DNA of 23,008 bases from SIG510 sp045540975. GTDB lineage: Bacteria; Bacillota; Clostridia; Oscillospirales; JAAYXM01. The notes below the pieces were generated by a model. It had not been told where the DNA came from and searched no databases. It saw only the letters and a program-made list of their open reading frames with translations. Where the stretch lies: the NCBI GenBank assembly GCA_045540975.1, contig JAZQIE010000073.1, positions 1 through 23,008 of the forward strand. Direction: 5' to 3'. How positions within the stretch are numbered: the stretch's first letter is position 1; every line of letters starts with the position of its first letter. Position numbers and translations under genes: made by a program. Below, piece after piece: positions 15,482-23,008 of this stretch.

Positions 15482-17668
15482 ATGCATACATTTTTTATCA
15501 ATACGTCCAAAAAGAGCATCAACGGATACCGCGTGCTGTTTGACATTCATTATGAAAACCGCGAACTGGTAACGTTGGATTGCCCGATTTCGGACTGGTA
15601 TGATCCGGATCGCGGATATGTCGCGTGTGTCAAAACGATGAGTGAGAAAATTGACGGATATGTTGATCTCAACAATGCGTTCAATCTCATTCTCTATATC
15701 GACCTGCCCGAAAATGAGGCGTATTCTGCCATTAAGCGCGATGCATTTCACGACAAAGAGCGTGAGGCGTGTCAGCGCGCGATGCACATTCTCTTTACCC
15801 ATGTGGTAAGCGAAACCATGGTGGATGAGTTGATTCACTCGGGCAGACGCCCGCAGAATGTGCTTTTGATGTTTGGCGAAGAAAAGAAATTCTGCACATA
15901 TGGGCTCAATGCCGCGGAGGCGAAGGAAGAGGATGTTTTGCAAAATCTCTTCCGCTTCATCGGGATCCCGAAAAACGAGATTTTGATTGAGCTGGGAAAA
16001 TCTGTGAAAAAGAGCGGTGTAGAGGACAAGGCGGCAGCGTTTGGCGAGCAGATTGCAGCCGTGAAGGGTGAGGAACTCATTCCGGGTCTGTTCGAAGGCT
16101 ACCGTGACGAGCTTACGCTTTGGTTCGAAGAGCTCACACGTTCTGAAAATGTGGAAAAAGCAAACACCGCATTGTTTGAAAGAATTACCGATATCAACCG
16201 TACCGAGACAGACCGTATCGGCGTGGAGAAGGTCTCCTGCCCGTACGATTCGTTTGCTTCGGCTGTCAATAAGGCGGTGCTGGCGCAAAGTGAATTGGAT
16301 CTTGCGCTGTATCTGCTCCGATGCCTTGAGACAAACACCATTTACGAATATGATGAAACGGGTGACCGTCGCAGTGTGATTGCATTTCACAATTATACCG
16401 CAGAGGAGATTGCACCCATTCTGTTGAAGAAAATTGCGCTGTATTCAGCCACAGCGACCGAGATAGAGGGCATGGCAAAATCCTATGCCGAACTGAAGCT
16501 TGCAGAAAAGCTCGCTTTGTTTGACCATGCGAAATTCGGACTTGACGAGCACGGTGACCCGGATTTTCGCTTCTCCGTGCATGATGTCAAAGGGAGACAG
16601 GAGGACACGCTCAACCAAACCGGTGACAGTAAGGAACTTGTGACCGAGCGGGCAGAGGTGCGTCCGTTGTTTACTCCGGAGGAGTTTGCGCTTTTTGACA
16701 GTAAACTTGAGGAAAATGATGTACACATCCCTGCGCTTTCCACCACTCCTTCCGAATACATTGAGTACGCAAAACAGGTGCGGAAGGATCATATCAATTA
16801 TTTGAAAAAGCTTAAGACCCATGTGGCAACCGTGCTTTCCAACTATTCGGGAAAATCTAAGGAAAACAAGGCAGCACTGCTCAAAATGGGCGCAAAGCGG
16901 TATTCCATACCCGGCGAGGAAACCCGTGTGCTGGAAACCCTGGTCAGCATTTCCGAAAAAGCATACGACTCCATGCTGCAGCAGTATCTGGAATTTTGCG
17001 CATCCCGATCGGTTGCGGTGACTGATATTGAAGAGCAGTGCAACTGGTTCATCTCCCGTGTGGATCAGATCGAAAAGAGTTTGAAAAAAATTCGCATTGT
17101 CGGGATTGGACTCACTGTTGCGACTGCGGTGGTGTATTTGCCGTATGTGTTCATCCAATTCCGCCAAATCTTCCAAAACCCACTTTCGCTCGCAATCGGA
17201 GTGGGGTCAATTGTGTTGCCAATCTTGATTCTGGGAGCGGTGCATCAGGCACTTGCACAGGCACAACGCAGAAAGTTTGCTAAGGCATGGCGTGAGTTTA
17301 AGGACCGCTCTGATGAGGCGTTGAGAGAAAACTCGCTTGCCGCAGAAAAGTACGATCAATTGCTTGCGGCAATTATTCCGGCTCTGCGCTGGGTATATGA
17401 ATATCGTTTGGATGTCAAATACTGTGCCGAGTGTTGCGACGTTGCGGATGCGAAACTCGAGCATCACAGACGCAGACTGCGTGACCGGGTGCGTGAACTT
17501 CGGAATGTTTTGTCGGACCTTGAATATATCAGCGAGGAAAAGCCTGCTGATGTTCGCTCCGGCAATGCCGAAAGAATCGACTTCAACGAACCCTTCTGCA
17601 GCGGCAATAAAAACCGTGGGTTCTATTCTGTTATCGATGAAAAGTTTTTCCGCGACGGAAACAAGTGA
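15482..17668 (+). CDS. Uncharacterised 728-residue protein with a C-terminal membrane hairpin
   Basis: I do not recognise the family. The N-terminal 120 residues look like an alpha/beta domain, but no P-loop or other nucleotide-binding motif is visible. The middle, about 150-530, is strongly charged and mainly helical. Two hydrophobic segments at about 539-560 and 568-587, joined by a short turn, predict a membrane hairpin with both ends in the cytoplasm. The final about 140 residues are again helical and rich in Arg, Glu and Lys (RRRLRDRVRELRNVL). The ATG at 15482 has GGGGAG at 15469-15474 with 7-base spacing; the in-frame TTG at 15464 lacks one. By position, it may tether the tubulin-like protein to the membrane or connect it to the giant protein encoded 15 bases downstream. 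Confidence 0.8.
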   Translation: MHTFFINTSKKSINGYRVLFDIHYENRELVTLDCPISDWYDPDRGYVACVKTMSEKIDGYVDLNNAFNLILYIDLPENEAYSAIKRDAFHDKEREACQRAMHILFTHVVSETMVDELIHSGRRPQNVLLMFGEEKKFCTYGLNAAEAKEEDVLQNLFRFIGIPKNEILIELGKSVKKSGVEDKAAAFGEQIAAVKGEELIPGLFEGYRDELTLWFEELTRSENVEKANTALFERITDINRTETDRIGVEKVSCPYDSFASAVNKAVLAQSELDLALYLLRCLETNTIYEYDETGDRRSVIAFHNYTAEEIAPILLKKIALYSATATEIEGMAKSYAELKLAEKLALFDHAKFGLDEHGDPDFRFSVHDVKGRQEDTLNQTGDSKELVTERAEVRPLFTPEEFALFDSKLEENDVHIPALSTTPSEYIEYAKQVRKDHINYLKKLKTHVATVLSNYSGKSKENKAALLKMGAKRYSIPGEETRVLETLVSISEKAYDSMLQQYLEFCASRSVAVTDIEEQCNWFISRVDQIEKSLKKIRIVGIGLTVATAVVYLPYVFIQFRQIFQNPLSLAIGVGSIVLPILILGAVHQALAQAQRRKFAKAWREFKDRSDEALRENSLAAEKYDQLLAAIIPALRWVYEYRLDVKYCAECCDVADAKLEHHRRRLRDRVRELRNVLSDLEYISEEKPADVRSGNAERIDFNEPFCSGNKNRGFYSVIDEKFFRDGNK

Positions 17669-17683
17669 GGGAGGGAGAACTGA

Positions 17684-20600
17684 ATGAAAATCTTGATGGT
17701 TCTATTCAAAGTGTTGCTGATTCTTGCAATCGCGTTGCTCCCTGCAATTCCGTTTTTGCTTGAATACCGCACCCTGCGTTGTGACCGTGAACGGAAAATC
17801 AGCTATAAACGATTCCGCATTGTGGTCTATACGTTTCTTTATCTAATTGTAGCAACAGTGCTGATGTGCTTTGTGGATGCGCTGATTGTCTGGCTGCGGA
17901 ATCTTCCTGTTTTGAGCGTGATTTTTGATTTTTTGGAGCAGGGAATTGAATGGGTCGCACAGAAACTCTCGATTTCCTCCCGTTACGGTTACTATACAAA
18001 AGTCGTCGGTGCAATTGTACTGAATCTTGCAATCGGGCTGGCTTACCGTTGGGTGAGTAAGCTTGTTCGCATCGGGTTGGCGAAAAAGGATTTGACAAAG
18101 CCGAAAAAAGGAGAAGACTTTACCCGCGGGCAGAAAATTGAACGTGCGGTCATTCGCTTCTTCCATACCGAAACATGGTTTTTTGTTGCGGAGATTCTCA
18201 AATACTTCAATCTTGTGCTTTCCGCTTTGTATTTGCTGATTTTTGTGATTTACCAGGTGCCGGGCGTGTTTGGTGCGGATTGGCTTCCGTATGACTTTAT
18301 CTACATGCTCTTTGAGTCGGGGTACCTTTTCCCTGCAATCACAATGATGATGCTTTGGCAGGCGTATTTCTTCCTTTCGGGAATCCGTCGCTTGATGGAT
18401 GAATGCCCCGAATTGCTGCGCGAGGAAGAAGAACAGGCAGAGGCGAAAACGGTTGACCTCGCGGTCATTGATGAAGAGGTCAAGAAGCAGTTTGCGGATT
18501 ATTACGTTTGCGATTTGGATTTGTCCGAACAAGTGAGTGAGGAACTCTTCTCCGCAGAGCATCATCCGCTTACACGCTTAATTACTCGGGCGGTTGAGCA
18601 GGATATCCGAAGCCCGCGTGTACCGAAAGATACCTATATGACCGCAACGGACACACTCTTTGCGGGAGAGAAGAGTGCGCTCATCAGCGGCAACTTTTTC
18701 ACCGAATTCTCCCGTTACTTCCTACGCTATCTCTCAATTACGGTTTCTCGCGGAGATAATGTTATTTTTGTTTGCAATAACGAAGCGCAGATTGAATCGG
18801 TTGCGGCATTCCTGGAAGAGGGGCTTGCATCAATTTCCAGTCTGTACTGCAAGGATTTTTCCGGCGACAAGGTGGATTTTGACCACCCGATTTGGCGCAT
18901 TGTAAAAATCAGCGGTGAGCACAGTTCGGTCAGCGAGGCGGCTATTGACGAGAGTAATATTCTGGTCACCTCACTCGCGTATCTTTGCTCTAACCGTTTT
19001 GAAACCGAGCACAGCCGTTTCGTCCCGTTGGTGGATACTGTGGTGTTTGTGGATACATTGGGTACGGTGAATTGCTATAACCGTCAGCTCGCCATCCTCA
19101 ACAACCGCTTGAAGCACATCAAACGGAAAAATGCGGACGTTGTGCGCAGTGCAGAAAAAAGTGACTTCCGTTTGCGCTATCTTTCGCGTAAAATTCGTTA
19201 TCTGTGCTTTGATGACAGCCGTACCCCGGGGTTGGACAAGGTGCTCAAAAACATGCTTTCGGTGGACATGACCGCACTGGACACCATGCGTTATAGCGCG
19301 AAAACTCTTGTTCGTTGTTACAATTATGAAGGCAAGCCTGACGAACAGGGGAGACGCCACCTTCCGCAATTCTTCCGTTCTGAGGAAGAGGTAGGTGCAC
19401 TTGTCAACATGGCGATGCTTTGCCTTGCAAAGGGTGCAAACAGTGTCCATATTTTTGCGGATGGGACGATTCCGTTTGAAAACTACGCGGAAAGCATCGC
19501 ATCAAACCGTGGACAGGTTTCGGTTCAGGCGGACGGCAATAACATCCGCGTCAACCGCCACTGCTACGACACCGACGGATATTCGGTGGTCATTGCGATG
19601 GACTCTGGAGATAATCTGCCCGCTACTCTGCGCAGATACCTTTCCATGATGCCGGAAGCCCCGGCACTGGTTGTGGTCTTCTCTCGCCCGTATCTCCTGC
19701 GTGACTATTACCAAAGCAACATCAAGGCGCTTTGGAATGCGAGCCAGCTTGAACGTATTCCGGTGGAAGAGGGAACCTGCAAAGACCTTGCTCAACGCAT
19801 TTTGGTCAAGGCGAATGCAGGCGGCATCACCACCGCGGAAGTGATGGAACTGGCGGGCAAGGTTCCGCAGTTGATGGGCTTTGTACAGGCGGGAGATCTC
19901 AATGCGGTGCTCCGTGTTGTGCTGGACTGCTACGGCGAGCATATGGATCTTTTTACCTATTTCGAATATGCGTCGGATCATACCTTTGATGCAAGCGGAA
20001 AATATCGTTCGGAGGAGCGCATCTTCTTACGTCGCAAGGGCAAGCTTTTTGATTTGATCAACGGCCGCAATATGGTAGTGCTCTCGGTAGGAGATCGTGA
20101 AATGACACTCCCGATGCCGAAAAAACGCTTGACTCAAAACTATATTGCGGGTCAGAATATGCTGGTTGACGGAAAAATCTATCACATCCTCAAAGTGGAT
20201 ACCGCATCGGGCAAACTTTTTGCACGTCTTGCCGTGGGCGGGAAGAATGATGAGGTTTATGAGTATATCCAGAAGCGCGAATATCGTGTGGAACTTTCGC
20301 ATGACGAAGCCTCTGCGGTTGAGAGTGTATATCAAACCAAGCATGTGGTGTTAAAAGAAACCGAAGGTGCGGTTTCGCTTACCGATGCCTACATTTCGGT
20401 GTTCCGTGCGCCGACTGAAGTGCTCACATATGGGTACTTTGACGTGGATCCGCACACCATGAGCCGTAGTTTTAAGGGAGGCCGATACCATAGCATCAGT
20501 GATCCCGGGAATGATTTACTCTTTAAACAGACCTACCGTCGCTATGGCACGCTTTCCAAGCCCGCGTATTCCTCTGAAGAGATTCTGCGAGAGACCGATC

Positions 20601-22918
20601 TGGTTGCATCGCAGGATGGCGCAATGATGATGTCGGTGCGCTTAGTCGGTAGTTTCGGTGAGCATAAGGATCGGGCGCTACAGCTTGCAGCGGTCATGCT
20701 CGGCGAGATTTTACGCTCTATGTTCCCCAGTGTGGCGGACTCGATTGCGATTTGTCCGGTTCTCTCCAAGCCGTTTGAGGACGAAGAAAGTGTACAGTTG
20801 CTGGAGAAACATCCGAAAATCGTGTTTAGCGGAACAAACGATGCCATCAGTTCAGATGCGTTCAATCTGGTCATTGTGGAAGACAGTGTTACCGATTTGG
20901 GTGTCATCTCTGTGCTTATGCGCGCGGGTGACGATTTGCTTCACACTCTGTTCGGTCCGATTTGCAGTTATTTGGAATGGTATTTTGCAGCTGAGACCAA
21001 GAGTGACTATCTCCACTACGGATTGGATGGCGAGCCTGCTTGCTTTGATTTCGCGGCACTTCGTGATCTTGCACGAATTCTGGGTGATAGTAAGCACGAC
21101 CTCCATTTTATTGAACTTGAGGAAGTCATTGAGTACGAGATGTGTGATTTCTGCGGTAAGAATTACCGCAAAGGGGACGGTACGAATCACCTGGATGACG
21201 GACGTATTATTTGTAAGGAGTGCGCGGAGCAACTGGTAGGCAACAACAAAAAGATGCTCAAGGCATGCCTGGAGCGTGCAAAACGGTATCTGGAAAGCAC
21301 TTACGGTATCCGCTTGGACGATGATTACGAATTCTGCTTCGACTCCACCGTCAAACTGACCAACACGCTGAAACGGAATCGCGATTTGGTTCGCCGCGGA
21401 AAAGACATTCCGCTTAGAAGCTATCTCGATGAGAAAAAGCGTGTTCATGTCGAGTGCGACCTGCCTGAGGCAAATCTGTCCGAACTGTTGGTACGTGAGT
21501 TGACCCATGCATGGCAGCGTTCACACCTGCAGAATGTTGAAGAGGATTTGCTTTGCGGACATCTCGCGCTGGTCGGTGTACAATATCTGCGCTACCTGGG
21601 CGAAAACGGACTTGCGGATTCGCGGACAGCATTCTTTGAAAGCACCGATTCGGAATCGGGTGTGGGGTATCGCAAACTGGCGCAAGAACTGTTACAAAAT
21701 CCGCAGTACGGAAACAACCCGTTCCGATATCTCCTCGAGCGCACGGGTTCGGTCAGCGAGGAGGCTGTTCTGCCCGCTCCGCCAAAGATTTCCGAGGTCG
21801 GAGTATACGGGAAGCCGTACATCCCTGAAAAACCAGACCGCGTCACAAACGGTGAGGTGCCGTACTTCTACCGCGAGCGACTCACCGAGAGTGAGCGGGA
21901 TGCATACGATTCTCTTGTGGTTGCCATTCGCAACTTTGACTCCGAGGTTGAGCTTACCTGCTGTCAAAATGCAAAAGATTACAGAAAATTGATTGACGCG
22001 GTGGCATACGACCATCCGGAGCTCTTCTGGATGAAAGAAGGGGTTTCCGCATCGGGCACCACCCTGCATCTTAGCTACGGTTGTACTGCTGAGGAAGCTG
22101 CCGTCCGGCAGAAAGAAATCGATATCGCGGTGGCGAAGTATCTGGCGGGAATTACTCCGGAAATGTCCGCCTATGATGTGGCACTCAGACTCTATGTCAA
22201 GGTGCTTGAATCTGTGGATTATGACACGGTCGCATTAAACCACGAGAAAGAAGAAGGCGGTCCCGCACCGGATAAAATCGATATGCTGAGAACCGTTTGC
22301 GGTGTGTTCCGCGACGGCAAGGCGGTCTGCGAGGGTTATGCACGTGCACTTCAGTATTTGCTGCAGAAATGCGGTGTTGAGTGTGCGGAGGCGGCAGGTG
22401 GTACAAAACACAGAGACGGCAGTGCGGGCGGTGGCCATGCTTGGAATATCGTGAAGATCGACGGAGATTATTACTACATGGATGTAACATGGAGTGATCA
22501 GTCGGATACAATCCAGGCTGTTCGCCGTGACACCTACAATCTGAATTGGTTCTGTGTCACGAGTGAGGAACTTTTGGTTCGACACGACCTCAAATACTGC
22601 CCGATTGAAATGCCGATTTGTACCGCAACCCGTGCAAACTTCTTCTGCCACAACGGTTGGATGCTTGAATCGTATGACCTTGAAAAACTCAAGGAAATCA
22701 CCAAAGCCGCCGTTGAGGGAGGCTTGATGTTCGTCTCGTTCAAATGCACCAAAAAATCGGTCTTTGATGAGGTGAAAAACAAGCTGTTTACAGTTGGTAC
22801 AGATTTATCGAAACTATGTAAAGCGGCAGAAAAAGCCAACAGTGCGCTAAAGTCCGCAAAATTGATGTCAAGCGAGGATGAACAGCTTCTCATCATTACG
22901 GTGTATTTCATCCGATAA
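17684..22918 (+). CDS. Giant membrane protein: pseudo-helicase (MrfA-like)/DUF1998-like, LIM-like zinc, DA1-like peptidase, transglutaminase-like
   Basis: A 1744-residue protein with GGGAGGGAGA before its ATG. Five membrane helices (about 3-26, 46-68, 105-125, 164-192, 213-233) and the positive-inside rule place the remaining 1500 residues in the cytoplasm. Residues 320-690 follow the order of an MrfA/YprA SF2 helicase: a motif Ia-like VIFVCNNEAQ (360-369), ILVTSLAYL (426-434), and VVFVDTLG (453-460) where VVVDEAH is expected. The P-loop and the SAT motif are gone. Residues 800-1100 resemble the MrfA C-terminus including DUF1998, with VIVEDSVTDLG (1063-1073) at the usual YDxxPGG position. A zinc knuckle (C1154, C1157, C1177, C1180) and a DA1-like peptidase segment follow, with RELTH (1271-1275) in place of HExxH. 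A transglutaminase-like domain ends the chain with C1549, H1585 and D1600. The gene itself is certain; the helicase and DA1 assignments are inferences. Confidence 0.82.
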   Translation: MKILMVLFKVLLILAIALLPAIPFLLEYRTLRCDRERKISYKRFRIVVYTFLYLIVATVLMCFVDALIVWLRNLPVLSVIFDFLEQGIEWVAQKLSISSRYGYYTKVVGAIVLNLAIGLAYRWVSKLVRIGLAKKDLTKPKKGEDFTRGQKIERAVIRFFHTETWFFVAEILKYFNLVLSALYLLIFVIYQVPGVFGADWLPYDFIYMLFESGYLFPAITMMMLWQAYFFLSGIRRLMDECPELLREEEEQAEAKTVDLAVIDEEVKKQFADYYVCDLDLSEQVSEELFSAEHHPLTRLITRAVEQDIRSPRVPKDTYMTATDTLFAGEKSALISGNFFTEFSRYFLRYLSITVSRGDNVIFVCNNEAQIESVAAFLEEGLASISSLYCKDFSGDKVDFDHPIWRIVKISGEHSSVSEAAIDESNILVTSLAYLCSNRFETEHSRFVPLVDTVVFVDTLGTVNCYNRQLAILNNRLKHIKRKNADVVRSAEKSDFRLRYLSRKIRYLCFDDSRTPGLDKVLKNMLSVDMTALDTMRYSAKTLVRCYNYEGKPDEQGRRHLPQFFRSEEEVGALVNMAMLCLAKGANSVHIFADGTIPFENYAESIASNRGQVSVQADGNNIRVNRHCYDTDGYSVVIAMDSGDNLPATLRRYLSMMPEAPALVVVFSRPYLLRDYYQSNIKALWNASQLERIPVEEGTCKDLAQRILVKANAGGITTAEVMELAGKVPQLMGFVQAGDLNAVLRVVLDCYGEHMDLFTYFEYASDHTFDASGKYRSEERIFLRRKGKLFDLINGRNMVVLSVGDREMTLPMPKKRLTQNYIAGQNMLVDGKIYHILKVDTASGKLFARLAVGGKNDEVYEYIQKREYRVELSHDEASAVESVYQTKHVVLKETEGAVSLTDAYISVFRAPTEVLTYGYFDVDPHTMSRSFKGGRYHSISDPGNDLLFKQTYRRYGTLSKPAYSSEEILRETDLVASQDGAMMMSVRLVGSFGEHKDRALQLAAVMLGEILRSMFPSVADSIAICPVLSKPFEDEESVQLLEKHPKIVFSGTNDAISSDAFNLVIVEDSVTDLGVISVLMRAGDDLLHTLFGPICSYLEWYFAAETKSDYLHYGLDGEPACFDFAALRDLARILGDSKHDLHFIELEEVIEYEMCDFCGKNYRKGDGTNHLDDGRIICKECAEQLVGNNKKMLKACLERAKRYLESTYGIRLDDDYEFCFDSTVKLTNTLKRNRDLVRRGKDIPLRSYLDEKKRVHVECDLPEANLSELLVRELTHAWQRSHLQNVEEDLLCGHLALVGVQYLRYLGENGLADSRTAFFESTDSESGVGYRKLAQELLQNPQYGNNPFRYLLERTGSVSEEAVLPAPPKISEVGVYGKPYIPEKPDRVTNGEVPYFYRERLTESERDAYDSLVVAIRNFDSEVELTCCQNAKDYRKLIDAVAYDHPELFWMKEGVSASGTTLHLSYGCTAEEAAVRQKEIDIAVAKYLAGITPEMSAYDVALRLYVKVLESVDYDTVALNHEKEEGGPAPDKIDMLRTVCGVFRDGKAVCEGYARALQYLLQKCGVECAEAAGGTKHRDGSAGGGHAWNIVKIDGDYYYMDVTWSDQSDTIQAVRRDTYNLNWFCVTSEELLVRHDLKYCPIEMPICTATRANFFCHNGWMLESYDLEKLKEITKAAVEGGLMFVSFKCTKKSVFDEVKNKLFTVGTDLSKLCKAAEKANSALKSAKLMSSEDEQLLIITVYFIR

Positions 22919-23008
22919 CACTGTATGTTGTTACAGACAATCAACAATAAAAAGTACCCAAAGGCGGTTGATCTTAGGGAGAAGTCGGTTTTGAAATGAT
23001 CTTTTCCG

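Noticed and set aside
22925..22999. 24-codon open reading frame after the operon
   Set aside because: It has no ribosome site and no recognisable product. The 90 bases after 22918 also lack a convincing terminator, so operon termination probably lies beyond the window.

Overview
This 23 kb window looks like a chromosomal segment of a Gram-positive anaerobe of class Clostridia, probably a gut Oscillospirales-type lineage. That placement is an inference. It rests on strong GGAGG-type ribosome binding sites, a sigma-A promoter, secreted stalk-domain and BspA-type leucine-rich-repeat proteins, a surface-protein C-terminal domain that I associate with this group, and a B. subtilis MrfA/YprA-like fold. 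All nine genes lie on the + strand. No RNA gene, CRISPR array or transposase was seen.

Left part (1-9068): a short imperfect inverted-repeat element at the edge, then a promoter and a run of six genes ended by a strong rho-independent terminator. The genes are an S-adenosylhomocysteine hydrolase of the archaeal/Thermotoga type, a WecD-like GNAT acetyltransferase, a secreted stalk-domain protein, a GlmU-type nucleotidyltransferase fused to a galactokinase-type sugar kinase, an alanyl-tRNA editing protein of the AlaX type, and a secreted transglutaminase-like/BspA protein. They share a strand and little else, so this is probably a housekeeping or mixed run. Four of the gaps carry arrays of very short hairpins whose stems differ but whose spacers are conserved. 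In each locus the spacer switches to its reverse complement partway through.

Right part (9140-22918): one consensus promoter (TTGACT-17-TATAAT) drives four large, closely spaced genes that look like one multicomponent membrane system. They are (1) an exported, membrane-anchored von Willebrand factor A protein with an intact MIDAS; (2) a 1176-residue protein of the tubulin/FtsZ superfamily (Tubulin_2 type) with a long alpha-helical C-terminal part; (3) a 728-residue protein with a membrane hairpin and no recognisable family; and (4) a 1744-residue giant with five N-terminal membrane helices. After its membrane region the giant follows, in my reading, the layout of an MrfA/YprA-type SF2 helicase plus DUF1998 module with the catalytic motifs lost. 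It continues with a LIM-like zinc knuckle, a DA1-like peptidase domain lacking its first zinc ligand, and a transglutaminase-like domain with an intact Cys-His-Asp triad.

The pairing of a tubulin-superfamily protein with a VWA protein matches the membrane-remodelling system that Makarova and Koonin proposed for a divergent FtsZ-like family. Here the OmpA-family and GTPase partners they described are absent, and two large membrane proteins take their place. This operon is the best candidate in the window for an undescribed system. All homology statements come from reading motifs, not from database searches.
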